A stretch of 64,000 nt of DNA from Saccharibacillus qingshengii (lineage in GTDB: Bacteria; Bacillota; Bacilli; Paenibacillales; Paenibacillaceae). How positions within the stretch are numbered: position 1 is the stretch's first letter; each line of letters begins with the position of its first letter. The notes below the pieces were generated by a model that saw nothing but the letters and a program-made list of their open reading frames with translations, had not been told where the DNA came from and did no database searches. The DNA is taken from assembly GCF_013185195.1 (NCBI RefSeq), contig NZ_JAAZWC010000003.1, positions 1-64,000 of the forward strand, in the 5' to 3' direction. A program made the position numbers and the translations under genes. Of the stretch, positions 26,443 to 35,965 are shown piece after piece.

Positions 26443-26961
26443 TTACAGCAGCGCTTTGACCGCCGCAATCGCCTGCTCGTAATTCGGAGGACTGCTCATT
26501 TCGCCGAGATATTCCACGTAAGCGATACGGTCGTTCTCGTCGAGCACGAAGATCGCGCGCATATCCAGCTGAAGTTCTTCGATCAGAACGCCGTAGGCTT
26601 CGCCGAACGAACGGGTCTTGTAGTCGGACAGGGTCACGACCTGATCGACGCCTGCGGCACCGCACCAGCGGGCTTGAGCGAAAGGCAGATCGACGCTGAC
26701 GGTCAAGATGACGACATGTTCGCCCAGGTCGGCCGCTTCCGTATTGAAACGACGCGTTTGCGCATCGCAGGTTCCCGTATCGAGCGAAGGAACGACGCTG
26801 ATCAGTTTGACTTTGCCGGAAAAATCTTGGAGAGAAGCTTCTTCCAGCAGGTTGCGGTTGAGTTTGAAGTCCGGAGCCGTGTCGCCGACTTTCAGCTCGG
26901 GACCGATCAGGGTAATCGGGTTTCCTTTGAACGTGGCTGCGCCGGTTCTTTGTTGTGCCAT
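26443..26961 (-). CDS. tpx: Thiol peroxidase (Tpx)
   Basis: 172 residues. Atypical 2-Cys peroxiredoxin that reduces hydroperoxides with thioredoxin. The peroxidatic Cys65 is in [14 protein letters not shown], the resolving Cys100 in ARWCGAAG. The start [20 protein letters not shown] is typical. Monocistronic with a close GGAGG-like site. Confidence 0.96.
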   Translation of the reverse strand: MAQQRTGAATFKGNPITLIGPELKVGDTAPDFKLNRNLLEEASLQDFSGKVKLISVVPSLDTGTCDAQTRRFNTEAADLGEHVVILTVSVDLPFAQARWCGAAGVDQVVTLSDYKTRSFGEAYGVLIEELQLDMRAIFVLDENDRIAYVEYLGEMSSPPNYEQAIAAVKALL

Positions 26962-27082
26962 GATACATAACCTCCTCGAATTCTCGTACAGCAGCGGGAA
27001 TTTGGATTTTCCCGTCCCGTTTCATTATAATATTGGGTAGAGATCGTTTGCAAAAAAGAGCATAGCGGAAAAGAGGAAAATC

Positions 27083-27733
27083 ATGATTTTTGTACGTTAC
27101 GAAAAATGGAACCAGTACCTGAAGTTCTATCCGATTACGGCGCTGATGGTCTTGATCAACGTCGTGATGTTTATTGTTCTTGCGGTGAACGGAGCTTACA
27201 GCCGAGACGCTTCCGGATCCATTCTGCTTCAATACGGCGCACTCTCGAACGTAGTCGGCGTTCCGGGAATAGCCGAGGTCGATGCACCCTGGCGGTATCT
27301 GTCTTCGGTCTTTCTGCATGGCGGCTTCGAGCATTTGTTGTTTAACTGTTTTGCTATTCTTGTCTTCCTGCCGCCGCTTGAGCGTCTGCTTGGCCATGTT
27401 CGCTACGCCTTTTTGTATCTGGCCAGCGGGATCATCGCCAACCTGATCAGTATGGGAGCATATAACCGGGCCGGCGAATACTTTATTTCCGTCGGCGCTT
27501 CCGGCGCGATCTACGGCGGGTACGGAGCCTTCTTGTACATGGCGCTGTTCCAGCGTCAGAAGATGGACAAAAATTCCCGTCAGACCGTATACATCCTGCT
27601 GTTCATGGGGCTGCTGCTCAGCTTTGCTACACCGAACGTGAACATTTGGGCGCATTTCGGCGGTGCGATTGCCGGATTCTTCTTGTATGGACTGCTGGTA
27701 AGACTTCCGCTCGGCAAAAAAATCGGAGAGTAA
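27083..27733 (+). CDS. Rhomboid-family intramembrane serine protease
   Basis: 216 residues with six transmembrane helices. The catalytic dyad is Ser140 in GASGAIYG and His191 in NIWAHFGG; the oxyanion residues His84 and Asn88 are present (HLLFN). It cleaves membrane proteins within the bilayer; the substrate is unknown. The length is the minimal rhomboid core, shorter than GlpG/YqgP types. Confidence 0.94.
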   Translation: MIFVRYEKWNQYLKFYPITALMVLINVVMFIVLAVNGAYSRDASGSILLQYGALSNVVGVPGIAEVDAPWRYLSSVFLHGGFEHLLFNCFAILVFLPPLERLLGHVRYAFLYLASGIIANLISMGAYNRAGEYFISVGASGAIYGGYGAFLYMALFQRQKMDKNSRQTVYILLFMGLLLSFATPNVNIWAHFGGAIAGFFLYGLLVRLPLGKKIGE

Positions 27734-27793
27734 TCGGCCATATACAGATTCTTTGCAGAAGTGAAGGATACCCTACAGTCAACGCTCTATATC

Positions 27794-27830
27794 AAAAAGC
27801 CGCTTTCCCGGTTGGGAGAGCGGCTTTTTG
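27794..27830. terminator. Bidirectional terminator
   Basis: AAAAAGCCGCT (27794-27804) and AGCGGCTTTTT (27819-27829) with an inner TTCCC/GGGAG pairing. Confidence 0.88.
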
Positions 27831-27846
27831 GGTGCAGAAGAAAAGA

Positions 27847-29775
27847 TCAGCGATAGAACTGCCATACAATCAGAAGCAAAGCCAGGATCAGCCACAGCGA
27901 AATGGAGAGCAGCAGATTGATTTTGGAGCGTAAGGGAAGGGCAGGGCGGCGTTTGAGTTCAAAAACGATCAACAGCAGAGCGATTAATCCCGCCGCGGTC
28001 AGCACGCTGTTCAGAATGAGCTGCGGCTGAACATCGCTGTACGGGCGTTCGTTCTGGGACAGCATCCGGAAAGCCAGCACCAGATTGTTGACGGCGAGCA
28101 GCAGTCCGCTCCATTGAAGCGCCAGCGTCTTCCTGCGAAGACCGGGCGTGCCGGTGCGGGAACGGCGGCTGAACCGGGCGGCCAGAAGCGAACCGGGCGG
28201 TACGATCAGGAAGAACAGCAGGGCGATCCCGGCCGCGGCCGCTTGGGCTGTCAACAGCGGCACGGAATAAAGCCCGGACAGCGGCAGGTAATCGGTTGTA
28301 TAGACCGAAATTCGCTGGATACGGTCATTTTCCATATCGATATGCAGGAACGGCCAGGCACCGAGCTCCGCATCCCCGCTGATTCGTTCGTACAGGTACG
28401 GCCGGATCTGCCGGTATTCGCCTTCGAAGCCCGCCAACTTGACGCTCAGACGGTTGAGCGCTTCAGAGGAGAGATGCAGCATGGACAGATAGGGATAGAC
28501 CCCCATGAATCCCTGTTCGGCTCGGCGTGCCGCGATGAAACTTCCGGAGATCCGGGAAGAGTCGGGCAGAATCGAGTCGGAAGCCGGAATCTCGGGACTG
28601 CCGAGCAGGGCTTGGGCAAGCCCGTGCACCAAGTTGGCTTCACCGGACTGATTCGTCAGGATAACAACGGCAAAGTGCTGATCGGGAACAAACTGCAGTG
28701 TACTGGAGAAAGCCATCGTATTTCCTCCATGCCCCAGCGTTCGGGAAGCGCCCGGATATTCCCAGAGGCCGTGGGCAATACCGGGCATATACCGATCCGA
28801 AGAACGGGAAGGACTCAGGAAGGTCGACAGAGTCTCCGGTTGGCCGAACAGCGGGGTCGCCTGACCGTTTTCCGGCATAAAGGCTGCGGCAAACCGGGCC
28901 AGATCTTCCGCCGTTCCGTTTGCTCCTCCGTTGGGATACATGGACATGTAATTCCAGGAACCTTTGACAAAGTTCCCGGGATCGCCAGGCAAGTACCCGA
29001 TCGCTTTGCGCGCCTGCAGATCGAGGCGGCTGTCCAGAACGGATGTGATCTCGGTCTGATTCATATCCAGCCGCTTGAGAATATGTTCGTTCACATATTC
29101 GTTGTAGGGTTGGCCGGATATCCGCTCCACGATATAGGCAGCCAGCGAATTGCCGTAATTCGAATACGCGACATTTTCGCCGGGGCGGTAGATTTGATTC
29201 GGTTCGGCCAGGCGAAGACCTTGTTCGAGCGTTCGGACCTGGTCGGGCGAAGTATAGGCCATATCGAACATATACTCTTCGAAGCCTGCGGTGTGATTCA
29301 TCAAATCCATAAAGGTAATCGCTTCCGGATAGGTCAGCCGCTTCAAGAATCCGTCCGGCAGGTAACGGCGGATATCGGCTTCGAGGTCCAGCTTGCCTTC
29401 TTCCGCGAGCTGCATCGCCGATGTCCATACAAACAGTTTGCTGATGGATCCCCATTCGAAGACGGTATCGGGCTCGGCGGGAACCTTCTGTTCGATATCG
29501 GCGAGGCCATAGCCTTTGGACAGAACGATCTGTCCGTTCTTGACGACGGCGATCGATGCGGCGGCTGTCGTCTTGTTGATATAAGGTTCGACAAAATGAT
29601 CGATGTACGCTTCCAATTCATCGAGGCGGATCCCCGAAGGCGTCGTTTCGGCTGCCGGGAGGCTGACCTCTTCCGCTGAGGATGAATAGGGCAGCAGAAA
29701 AGGCAGCAGAAGCAGCAGCGGCAGGGCAGAAACCAATCTCCGAATCGAACACCCGGATTTAAGACGTGAGAACAT
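27847..29775 (-). CDS. Serine beta-lactamase-like hydrolase with C-terminal membrane domain
   Basis: 642 residues. An N-terminal signal or anchor, then a class C beta-lactamase/esterase fold: nucleophile motif S-I-S-K (Ser110-Lys113), YSNYGN (Y-x-N motif) and HGGN. The last ~150 residues form about four transmembrane helices, a layout found in Firmicute serine hydrolases of unknown substrate. ATG 29775 is chosen because AAAAGGAG is 7 nt upstream. GGTTA/TAACC arms at 29823-29846 may be an operator. Confidence 0.85.
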   Translation of the reverse strand: MFSRLKSGCSIRRLVSALPLLLLLPFLLPYSSSAEEVSLPAAETTPSGIRLDELEAYIDHFVEPYINKTTAAASIAVVKNGQIVLSKGYGLADIEQKVPAEPDTVFEWGSISKLFVWTSAMQLAEEGKLDLEADIRRYLPDGFLKRLTYPEAITFMDLMNHTAGFEEYMFDMAYTSPDQVRTLEQGLRLAEPNQIYRPGENVAYSNYGNSLAAYIVERISGQPYNEYVNEHILKRLDMNQTEITSVLDSRLDLQARKAIGYLPGDPGNFVKGSWNYMSMYPNGGANGTAEDLARFAAAFMPENGQATPLFGQPETLSTFLSPSRSSDRYMPGIAHGLWEYPGASRTLGHGGNTMAFSSTLQFVPDQHFAVVILTNQSGEANLVHGLAQALLGSPEIPASDSILPDSSRISGSFIAARRAEQGFMGVYPYLSMLHLSSEALNRLSVKLAGFEGEYRQIRPYLYERISGDAELGAWPFLHIDMENDRIQRISVYTTDYLPLSGLYSVPLLTAQAAAAGIALLFFLIVPPGSLLAARFSRRSRTGTPGLRRKTLALQWSGLLLAVNNLVLAFRMLSQNERPYSDVQPQLILNSVLTAAGLIALLLIVFELKRRPALPLRSKINLLLSISLWLILALLLIVWQFYR

Positions 29776-29895
29776 GGACGGACTCCTTTTCAAGGCGGAC
29801 CGAAAGTTGGCGGCCGTCCTCTGGTTAGTTAGTTATGTAATTAACCATATAGCCTTTGCCGGATACTGTCAAGGATGTTCCTGCGGCGCATACAC

Positions 29896-29936
29896 AAAAA
29901 AGCACAGCAGCCGGGGTTGAGGGCTGCTGTGCTTTT
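29896..29936. terminator. Strong terminator hairpin
   Basis: AAAAGCACAGCAGCC (29898-29912) and GGCTGCTGTGCTTTT (29922-29936), 15 bp. Stops minus-strand transcripts of the diguanylate cyclase before the hydrolase. Confidence 0.85.
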
Positions 29937-30001
29937 GGTCAAAGCCGGAAAACCTTACAAAAGGATCAGGGGGATCGAAAGAAATCGAACAGATCGCTCC
30001 C

Positions 30002-31693
30002 TTATCCTGAAATTTGGCGAATCGTGGCAAACTCGATCCGGTTCCGGCCGTTTTTCTTGGCTTCGTAGAGCGGTTTGTCGACTTCGGTAAACAGCTGTGT
30101 CAGGTAATCTTCCGAATTGTCCGGAAGGCGTTCCTGCTCGAAATCTTCGATCGAGAGAACGCCCAGACTGACGGTGACGCTCACCGGTTCAGGAACATGT
30201 TCCAGAGAAACAAAGTTCGATTCCACGGCGGCGCGTACCTGTTCGGCGATCTGCCGGGCTGTATCCCTGCCCGTGCAGGGCAGGTACAAAATAAACTCTT
30301 CGCCGCCGTACCGGGCCAGAATGTCCGTACTGCGAATATGCTTCTTGACGATCTGGGCGGTACGATACAGCATCTCGTCGCCGGCGACATGGCCGTAACG
30401 GTCGTTGATCGATTTGAAAAAGTCGATATCGAACAGCACGAACGAAAAAGGAATACGCTGCTGCACGTTGGCGATCATCTCCTGCTCCAGCCGCTGCGTC
30501 AGGTAATGGCGGTTATAGCACTGGGTCAGGCTGTCGGTCAGCGCCATTTCTTCAAGGCGGCGGTTGGCCTGCGACAATTCGAGCCGTGTGCGGTCCAGGG
30601 AGCGGTTGCGTTCCTGCAGGATGTCGTTCTGCAGATTCAGCTCCCGCACCAGACGCCGTTCATGGGAGACGTCTTGAAAGGTGAGAATATGGCCGATCGG
30701 CAGACGCGAGGTATCGAGAATCGGTGAAGCCTGGAGGATGCAGTGCAGATGGTTTCCCCGCAGAGCCGACCATTCGATCTGGAACACGTCGTTGTCTTTT
30801 CTCTTATAGTGTTCGAGGAAGTGCTCGGCGTTGCCGATTACCCGAACGGAAGACAGGAACGCTTCGACATCGAATACCTCTCCCGCTTCGATCTCGAGAA
30901 ACAGACGAAGAGCCCGGTTGGCTTCGACAACCTCCTGCTGTTCATCCAGAACAAGAATGCCGTGCGGAATCGTATTGATGATGTCTTCATGCGCAATCGA
31001 GACCAGATCGAATACTTTGTACCGGGTGATGACGAACACAAAAAACAAATCCGCGATAAAAATGCCAAGCGAAGTCAGACCCGGAATAATAGGCAGAACC
31101 TCACGCAGCACCACATTGAGCAGAATATCGAGCAGCGCAAAAAAAGCGAGGGCGCAAATGCCCCAAAGCACGATCCGGATTTGCTTTTTGAGACTTGCGG
31201 AAGAAGAAGCCGACCGCAGGGCGCGCAGCAGCACAAACAGCGAAGCGGCAAAATAAACGGCGACCAGAGCCATGACCAGCCAGAACAAAGGACCGTAGAA
31301 ACGTTCTACGTAGTTGTCGGATGCCGGGTGGGTGAACAAATGGAACGGATTGGAGACAGTTAGAATTGAAGCGGCGACCGCGGGCAAAAAGATAAACGAG
31401 ATGGATTTGGGACTCAGCCGCTTATCGTTGCCGGTAAGAAACAAGGTAAACAGCAGCCAGCCGCTGACCAGCATAAGAGTGGCGACGAAAGAGAGTGAAA
31501 CGTAGAGGAGCTGTCCTTGGGGGGATTGCACGATATGGGTGGCGAATTGGCAGAGCGGCCACAGCATCATGAAAAAGTGGAAAACGAAGTAGAATTTATG
31601 CAGATTGGTGATACGTACCGCAAAAAAAATGTAGACGAGCAAGGCGGACAATAGAGCGAATAGGAAGAGATCATACCACACTGATAGGCTCAC
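30002..31693 (-). CDS. Membrane diguanylate cyclase (7TM-PAS-GGDEF)
   Basis: 563 residues from GTG 31693 (GGAG 7 nt upstream). Seven to eight transmembrane helices in the first 230 residues, similar to the 7TM sensor of histidine kinases; then a PAS-like domain, a coiled coil and a GGDEF domain with active motif GGEEF (YGGEEFILY) and DIDFFKSIND. It should make cyclic di-GMP in response to a membrane signal. No inhibitory RxxD site is obvious five residues before GGEEF. Target processes unknown. Confidence 0.9.
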   Translation of the reverse strand: MSLSVWYDLFLFALLSALLVYIFFAVRITNLHKFYFVFHFFMMLWPLCQFATHIVQSPQGQLLYVSLSFVATLMLVSGWLLFTLFLTGNDKRLSPKSISFIFLPAVAASILTVSNPFHLFTHPASDNYVERFYGPLFWLVMALVAVYFAASLFVLLRALRSASSSASLKKQIRIVLWGICALAFFALLDILLNVVLREVLPIIPGLTSLGIFIADLFFVFVITRYKVFDLVSIAHEDIINTIPHGILVLDEQQEVVEANRALRLFLEIEAGEVFDVEAFLSSVRVIGNAEHFLEHYKRKDNDVFQIEWSALRGNHLHCILQASPILDTSRLPIGHILTFQDVSHERRLVRELNLQNDILQERNRSLDRTRLELSQANRRLEEMALTDSLTQCYNRHYLTQRLEQEMIANVQQRIPFSFVLFDIDFFKSINDRYGHVAGDEMLYRTAQIVKKHIRSTDILARYGGEEFILYLPCTGRDTARQIAEQVRAAVESNFVSLEHVPEPVSVTVSLGVLSIEDFEQERLPDNSEDYLTQLFTEVDKPLYEAKKNGRNRIEFATIRQISG

Positions 31694-31842
31694 GAACCTT
31701 CTCCTTTTGTATGCGAAAGCGGCAGTCGGCTGCAATGCTAAAGTAGATGTATAGTACCATAAAATGAAGAGAATTAGCCAGCAATTATCTGGAGGATCCA
31801 AGCTTTACGCGAAAAAGAGTGCTTTTAGGCCGTTTTTCAGCA

Positions 31843-31878
31843 AAAAAAACCGGCACGGCGTTACTGCCGCTGCCGGTT
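31843..31878 (-). terminator. Terminator of merR-yugP
   Basis: On the minus strand the AACCGGCA/TGCCGGTT stem (31871-31878, 31848-31855) runs into TTTTTTTT. Confidence 0.75.
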
Positions 31879-31928
31879 GGACGCGAGAAATGAACACAAT
31901 CGCCTGTCGGGGAAATAAGGTTTGTTGA

Positions 31929-32609
31929 TCAGCTGCGGTTATTGAACAATCCGACCAGACGCAGCAGTTCCAGCAGCGAGACCAGTGCGGCGGCTACGTA
32001 AGTGAGTGCGGCGGCGTTCAGGACTTTTCCGACTCCGCGTTCTTCCTCGTTCGTAATGTAGCCTTCCGATACCATGACTTCGCGTGCCCGGCTGCTTGCG
32101 TTGAATTCGACCGGCAGCGTGATCAGTTGGAACACGACCGTAACGGCGAAGAACAAAATGCCGAATCCGATCAGGTTCGTGAAGTCGAACAGGAAGCCGC
32201 CCAGAATGAGGAAAGGAGCGACGCCCGACGCGAAGTTGACGACCGGGAAGATCCGGTGGCGCAGTGACAGCATCGGATACGCTTCTTTGTGCTGGATGGC
32301 GTGGCCGATCTCGTGGCAGGCGACCGATACGGACGAGATGCTGCTGCCGTAGTAGACGTCTTCGGACAGCGCGACTGTACGGTTGACCGGATTGTAATGG
32401 TCGGACAGCATGCCCGGCACGGGCACGATCTGGACTTCCTGCAGGCCATTCGTATCGAGCATGTGGCGCGCGGCTTCATAACCGGTCATTCCGCTGTGTA
32501 CCGGGACCTCGCGCCATTTTCTATACGTGCTTTTGACCCGGAACTGAGCCCAGATCGTCAAGATGAACGCGGGAATGATCAACATATACATCAAAAAATT
32601 GAAGCTCAT
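31929..32609 (-). CDS. yugP: YugP-type zinc metallopeptidase
   Basis: 226 residues, with transmembrane helices at the N-terminus and in the second half. Zinc motif HEIGH (99-103) in SVSVACHEIGHAIQH. Membrane-bound neutral metallopeptidase of the Zn_peptidase_2 group; substrate unknown. GGAGGGAAA precedes the ATG. It lies 31 nt downstream of a MerR regulator on the same strand. Confidence 0.92.
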   Translation of the reverse strand: MSFNFLMYMLIIPAFILTIWAQFRVKSTYRKWREVPVHSGMTGYEAARHMLDTNGLQEVQIVPVPGMLSDHYNPVNRTVALSEDVYYGSSISSVSVACHEIGHAIQHKEAYPMLSLRHRIFPVVNFASGVAPFLILGGFLFDFTNLIGFGILFFAVTVVFQLITLPVEFNASSRAREVMVSEGYITNEEERGVGKVLNAAALTYVAAALVSLLELLRLVGLFNNRS

Positions 32610-32640
32610 ATTCGTTTCCCTCCATATAAGTGTAAGAACA

Positions 32641-33072
32641 TTACATCATCGGGTTTTGTCCAAGCAGAAGTTTGATTGCTTCCATACAGGCGACTCCCTG
32701 CGGGACAATTTGGGAAAAGGTTTTGCGGGCCTGCGCAGGATCGAGATCCTGAAGCAGCGGCTGCAGTTCTTTCAATTCTTTTTCCACCTGGGCCAGATGG
32801 CCTTCAAGCAGGGTCAGCTTTTCCGATACCCGATCGTCCCCGGTCGCTTCGCTCCATTTGTCGAGCCGCTCGCGGATTTCGTCCAGAGTAAACTTTTCAT
32901 TTTTCAATTCGTGAATACGTTTCAGCCGCAAAAGCGTCTCGGGACCGTACAGCCGATAGTTGGTCATCGACCGGTCCTGCGGGCAGATCAGGCCCAGCTT
33001 GGTATAATAATCGATCGTTCGCTCGCTGGTACCCGCGGCCTTGGCCAGTTCGCCGATTCGGAACAGTTTCAT
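32641..33072 (-). CDS. MerR-family transcriptional regulator
   Basis: 143 residues. The helix-turn-helix start is clear (FRIGELAKAAGTSERTIDYYTKLGLICP), then NYRLYG and a long coiled coil. No metal-binding cysteines at the usual places. It is the first gene of a unit with yugP and divergent from amtB. It may control its own operon; ligand unknown. Confidence 0.87.
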   Translation of the reverse strand: MKLFRIGELAKAAGTSERTIDYYTKLGLICPQDRSMTNYRLYGPETLLRLKRIHELKNEKFTLDEIRERLDKWSEATGDDRVSEKLTLLEGHLAQVEKELKELQPLLQDLDPAQARKTFSQIVPQGVACMEAIKLLLGQNPMM

Positions 33073-33284
33073 ATCCCCATCACGGTCTCACCCTTTCCCA
33101 AGTCCCTCATTAAAGTAAGTAAATATAAAAAGATAGTATTGACAAATTCAATTATATCCAATCTAAAGCGTACAGTCAAACGTCATACTTTTTATGAAAA
33201 CGCGTACTTTGCCGCGTTAACGCACATACAGCTTTATCGGGAAAAAAAGTCTGAAATAAATTCAAATTTTTTTGGCGAAATCAC

Positions 33285-33351
33285 TTGTCAGCTTTCTTGC
33301 CGCGGTCTATAATGACATCAAGAGTTTCACATAATGTTAGATAAAATTACA
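33285..33351 (+). promoter_or_regulatory. amtB promoter with GlnR/TnrA box
   Basis: TTGTCA (33285-33290), 17 bp, TATAAT (33308-33313). Downstream, TGTTA-7 nt-TTACA (33335-33351) is an exact match to the GlnR/TnrA consensus TGTNA-N7-TNACA. Lying about +15 to +31, it fits repression under nitrogen excess by roadblock. The rest of the 33073-33284 intergenic region is AT-rich, with no gene. Confidence 0.75.
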
Positions 33352-33370
33352 TGAAGAGGGCGTGGGGAAT

Positions 33371-34798
33371 TTGAGAAAGAAGTGGTGGGCAGCGTTTGGA
33401 GCACTGACGGCAGCAGCGGCTTTTCCGGTTAGCGCCTATGCGGCGGAAGCGGTAGACGGCGAGGCGTTAACGAACGGCGTGAACATGGCTTTCGTCTTTA
33501 TCGCGGCGGTACTGGTTATCTTCATGCAGGCGGGTTTCGCTCTGCTTGAAGCAGGGTCGGTCCGGATGAAGAATGCCGGTCACGTAGCGGGCAAAACGAT
33601 TCTTTCCTTCGGCGTCGCGAGCATTGCCTTCTGGGCTTTCGGTTTTGCTTTCGGTTTCGGCAACGGTAACGGCTTCTTCGGCTTCGAAGGATTCTTCTTC
33701 GGCGGAGAAGGACAAGCCTCTTCCTTCGATTCCGTGAACGGCTTCGGTCTTCCGGTTTCGCTGATGTTCCTTTTCCACCTCGCCTTTGCGGGCGTCTCGC
33801 TTGCGATCGCCGGCGGCGGTCTGGCGGAACGCGCCAAACTGAGCGTATATATTGTATTCGGCGCTTTGTTCACCATCATTATCTATCCGGTTATCGCACA
33901 CTGGGTATGGGGCGGCGGCTGGCTCGGTTCGATGGGCATGCAGGATTTCGCAGGCTCGACGGTTGTCCATCTGACGGGCGCTACGGCGGCGTTGGTTGCG
34001 ACGATTATGCTCAAACCCCGTTTGGGTAAATACGGAAAAGACGGCAAACCGAACAGCATCCTCGGTCACAACCAGGTTCTGTCGGTACTGGGCGTTATTA
34101 TCTTGTGGGTGGGCTGGTTCGGCTTCAATCCGGGCAGTGCGCTGTCGGTTATGGACGGCTTCTTCGCCTACGTGGCGCTGACAACGAATATCGCGGCGGC
34201 AGCGGGCGGCGTAGCGGCTCTGCTGATTTCCTGGATGGTGTTCGGCAAAGCTGACATCCCGAGTATGCTTAACGGCGTATTGGCGGCTCTGGTCGCGATC
34301 ACCGGTTCGTGTGCTTTCGTCGAGCCTTGGGCAGCGGTCGTAATCGGTCTGGTCGCCGGCGTACTGACGTTCTTCACGGCGCAGTGGTTTGAAAAAGCGG
34401 GAGTCGATGATCCGGTCTTCGCTTTCTCGGTACACGGGATTGCCGGGATCTGGGGCGCTTTGAGCACAGGATTCTTCGCTACTCCGGAATTGGCTACGGA
34501 CAAAGGCTTGGGTCAAGCCGGTCTGTTCTACGGCGGCGGTCTGCACCAACTGGGCGTTCAAGCACTGGGCGTTGTCGGCACGCTGGCTTTCGTAGGTGCC
34601 GTGACCTTCATCATCTTCTATGTCATGAAAATCACGATGGGCATCCGCGTGACGGAAGAAGAAGAAATGATGGGTCTGGATATCAGCGAACACGGTAACT
34701 ACGGATATCCGGAGCAAATGAAGATGGCGGGCGAAACGACTTTCAACGGTCCGACAAACCCGGAATCGGGCAGCAAGCGTACACCGGCTAACGCTTGA
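33371..34798 (+). CDS. amtB: Ammonium transporter (AmtB/NrgA family)
   Basis: 475 residues from TTG 33371, 10 nt after GAGGG. A signal peptide (MRKKWWAAFGALTAAAAFPVSAYA) is followed by 11 transmembrane helices with the family marks QAGFALLEAGSVR, DFAGSTVVHLTGA and the twin His of the pore (VHLTG, SVHGIAGIWG). It takes up ammonium and is normally gated by a PII protein. The promoter carries a GlnR box. No glnK gene is adjacent, which departs from the common amtB-glnK order. Confidence 0.95.
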   Translation: MRKKWWAAFGALTAAAAFPVSAYAAEAVDGEALTNGVNMAFVFIAAVLVIFMQAGFALLEAGSVRMKNAGHVAGKTILSFGVASIAFWAFGFAFGFGNGNGFFGFEGFFFGGEGQASSFDSVNGFGLPVSLMFLFHLAFAGVSLAIAGGGLAERAKLSVYIVFGALFTIIIYPVIAHWVWGGGWLGSMGMQDFAGSTVVHLTGATAALVATIMLKPRLGKYGKDGKPNSILGHNQVLSVLGVIILWVGWFGFNPGSALSVMDGFFAYVALTTNIAAAAGGVAALLISWMVFGKADIPSMLNGVLAALVAITGSCAFVEPWAAVVIGLVAGVLTFFTAQWFEKAGVDDPVFAFSVHGIAGIWGALSTGFFATPELATDKGLGQAGLFYGGGLHQLGVQALGVVGTLAFVGAVTFIIFYVMKITMGIRVTEEEEMMGLDISEHGNYGYPEQMKMAGETTFNGPTNPESGSKRTPANA

Positions 34799-34876
34799 AG
34801 TCGGTAAAATAATCAGGCGCTAAATGAAAGCGTACCGGCACCGCGGCAGCGGCCGGGCGATGAAAGGGGGAATCCG

Positions 34877-35965
34877 GTGAAACCGAGAGACTCGTACACG
34901 GACCAGATATCCGTACAGCGTGAAGATTTATCGCAGATCCGTTCCCCCGAAGCGCTTCGTGCGAAACGGATTGTCCTGCAGCGCAGGCTGATCGAAGCGC
35001 AGGCCGGCACCGATCCTTTGGACTGGAACGCTTCGGTCAATGAAATGCACGACGCTTTGATGCGGCATGCGGTCCAATTATGCGAGCGGGAGATGGGGGA
35101 GGCGGGCTTCGGCCAGCCTCCCGTCTCTTATGCTTTCGTTGTTTTTGGCAGCGCGGGCAGACAGGAACAGACGCTTTGGAGCGATCAGGACAATGGGTTG
35201 GTACTGTCGGATATCGAGCATGAAGACAAAGAAACGTATTTTGCGGAATTCGGACGTCGGTTGACCGATATTCTGGAGTCGGCCGGGTATGAGAAATGCG
35301 AAGGGAAGGTCATGTGTTCGGAGCCGAGATGGCGCCGTACCGCTTCGGAATGGTCGGCGCAGCTCCGGGCCTGGAGAAGCGATCTCAGCTGGGAGCCGGT
35401 CCGATATTTGATTATCGCTTCGGATTTTCGCTGGATCGCGGGCGACGAACGGCTGGCCGAAGACTGGAAACGCGATTTTTATGACGGACTTCGCGGAAAT
35501 ACGGAGCTGCATGCCGCCATTTTGCGCAACACCGTAAGGCACAAGAAAACGCTGAATGTGCTTGGGCAGGTCGTGACCGAACGCTTCGGCGACCATGCGG
35601 GAGATTTCGATGTCAAATACGGCATGTATATTCCTCTTGTCAACGCCGCCCGGTTTCTGGCGATCCAGCACGATGTGGAAGAATCGTCGACCCTGCGCAG
35701 ACTGCAGAAGCTTATCCAGTTCGAGGCGGCTTCGCTGCCGCTGCTGGAGCCGGTCTATGAATCGTTTGTCACGGCGCTGCGGCTGCGCAGCATGACGGAA
35801 TCGACGGAGGAGAGCGGACTGCTGCAGAGCAGCGGCTACTTGACTCAGGAAGAGCTGAAGAAGAAAGAACGGTTTTACGAACTGCGGGGTGGGCTGATTC
35901 GGGTGCGCAAGCTGCATCGCGAACTTCAGCGTCAGCTCAGATTCGCGGAAAGGAGACGTGCATGA
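34877..35965 (+). CDS. GlnD-like nucleotidyltransferase (DUF294 type)
   Basis: 362 residues. Nucleotidyltransferase signature GSAGRQEQTLWSDQDNGL (91-108) with the metal-binding Asp103 and Asp105, and a DUF294 C-terminal domain. Such proteins resemble the nucleotidyltransferase part of GlnD, but no HD or ACT domains are present, and activity is not established. It starts after GAAAGGGGG and ends in an ATGA overlap with a 3'-5' exonuclease gene. It lies downstream of amtB, so a link to nitrogen signalling is possible. Confidence 0.8.
   Translation: MKPRDSYTDQISVQREDLSQIRSPEALRAKRIVLQRRLIEAQAGTDPLDWNASVNEMHDALMRHAVQLCEREMGEAGFGQPPVSYAFVVFGSAGRQEQTLWSDQDNGLVLSDIEHEDKETYFAEFGRRLTDILESAGYEKCEGKVMCSEPRWRRTASEWSAQLRAWRSDLSWEPVRYLIIASDFRWIAGDERLAEDWKRDFYDGLRGNTELHAAILRNTVRHKKTLNVLGQVVTERFGDHAGDFDVKYGMYIPLVNAARFLAIQHDVEESSTLRRLQKLIQFEAASLPLLEPVYESFVTALRLRSMTESTEESGLLQSSGYLTQEELKKKERFYELRGGLIRVRKLHRELQRQLRFAERRRA

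Noticed and set aside
28114-29679. 521-codon plus-strand frame
   Set aside because: Antisense shadow of the beta-lactamase-fold hydrolase; no start signals.
32631-32645. TGTAA-GAACA-TTACA as a GlnR/TnrA box
   Set aside because: The spacer is 5 nt instead of 7, and it lies at the end of merR inside an operon.
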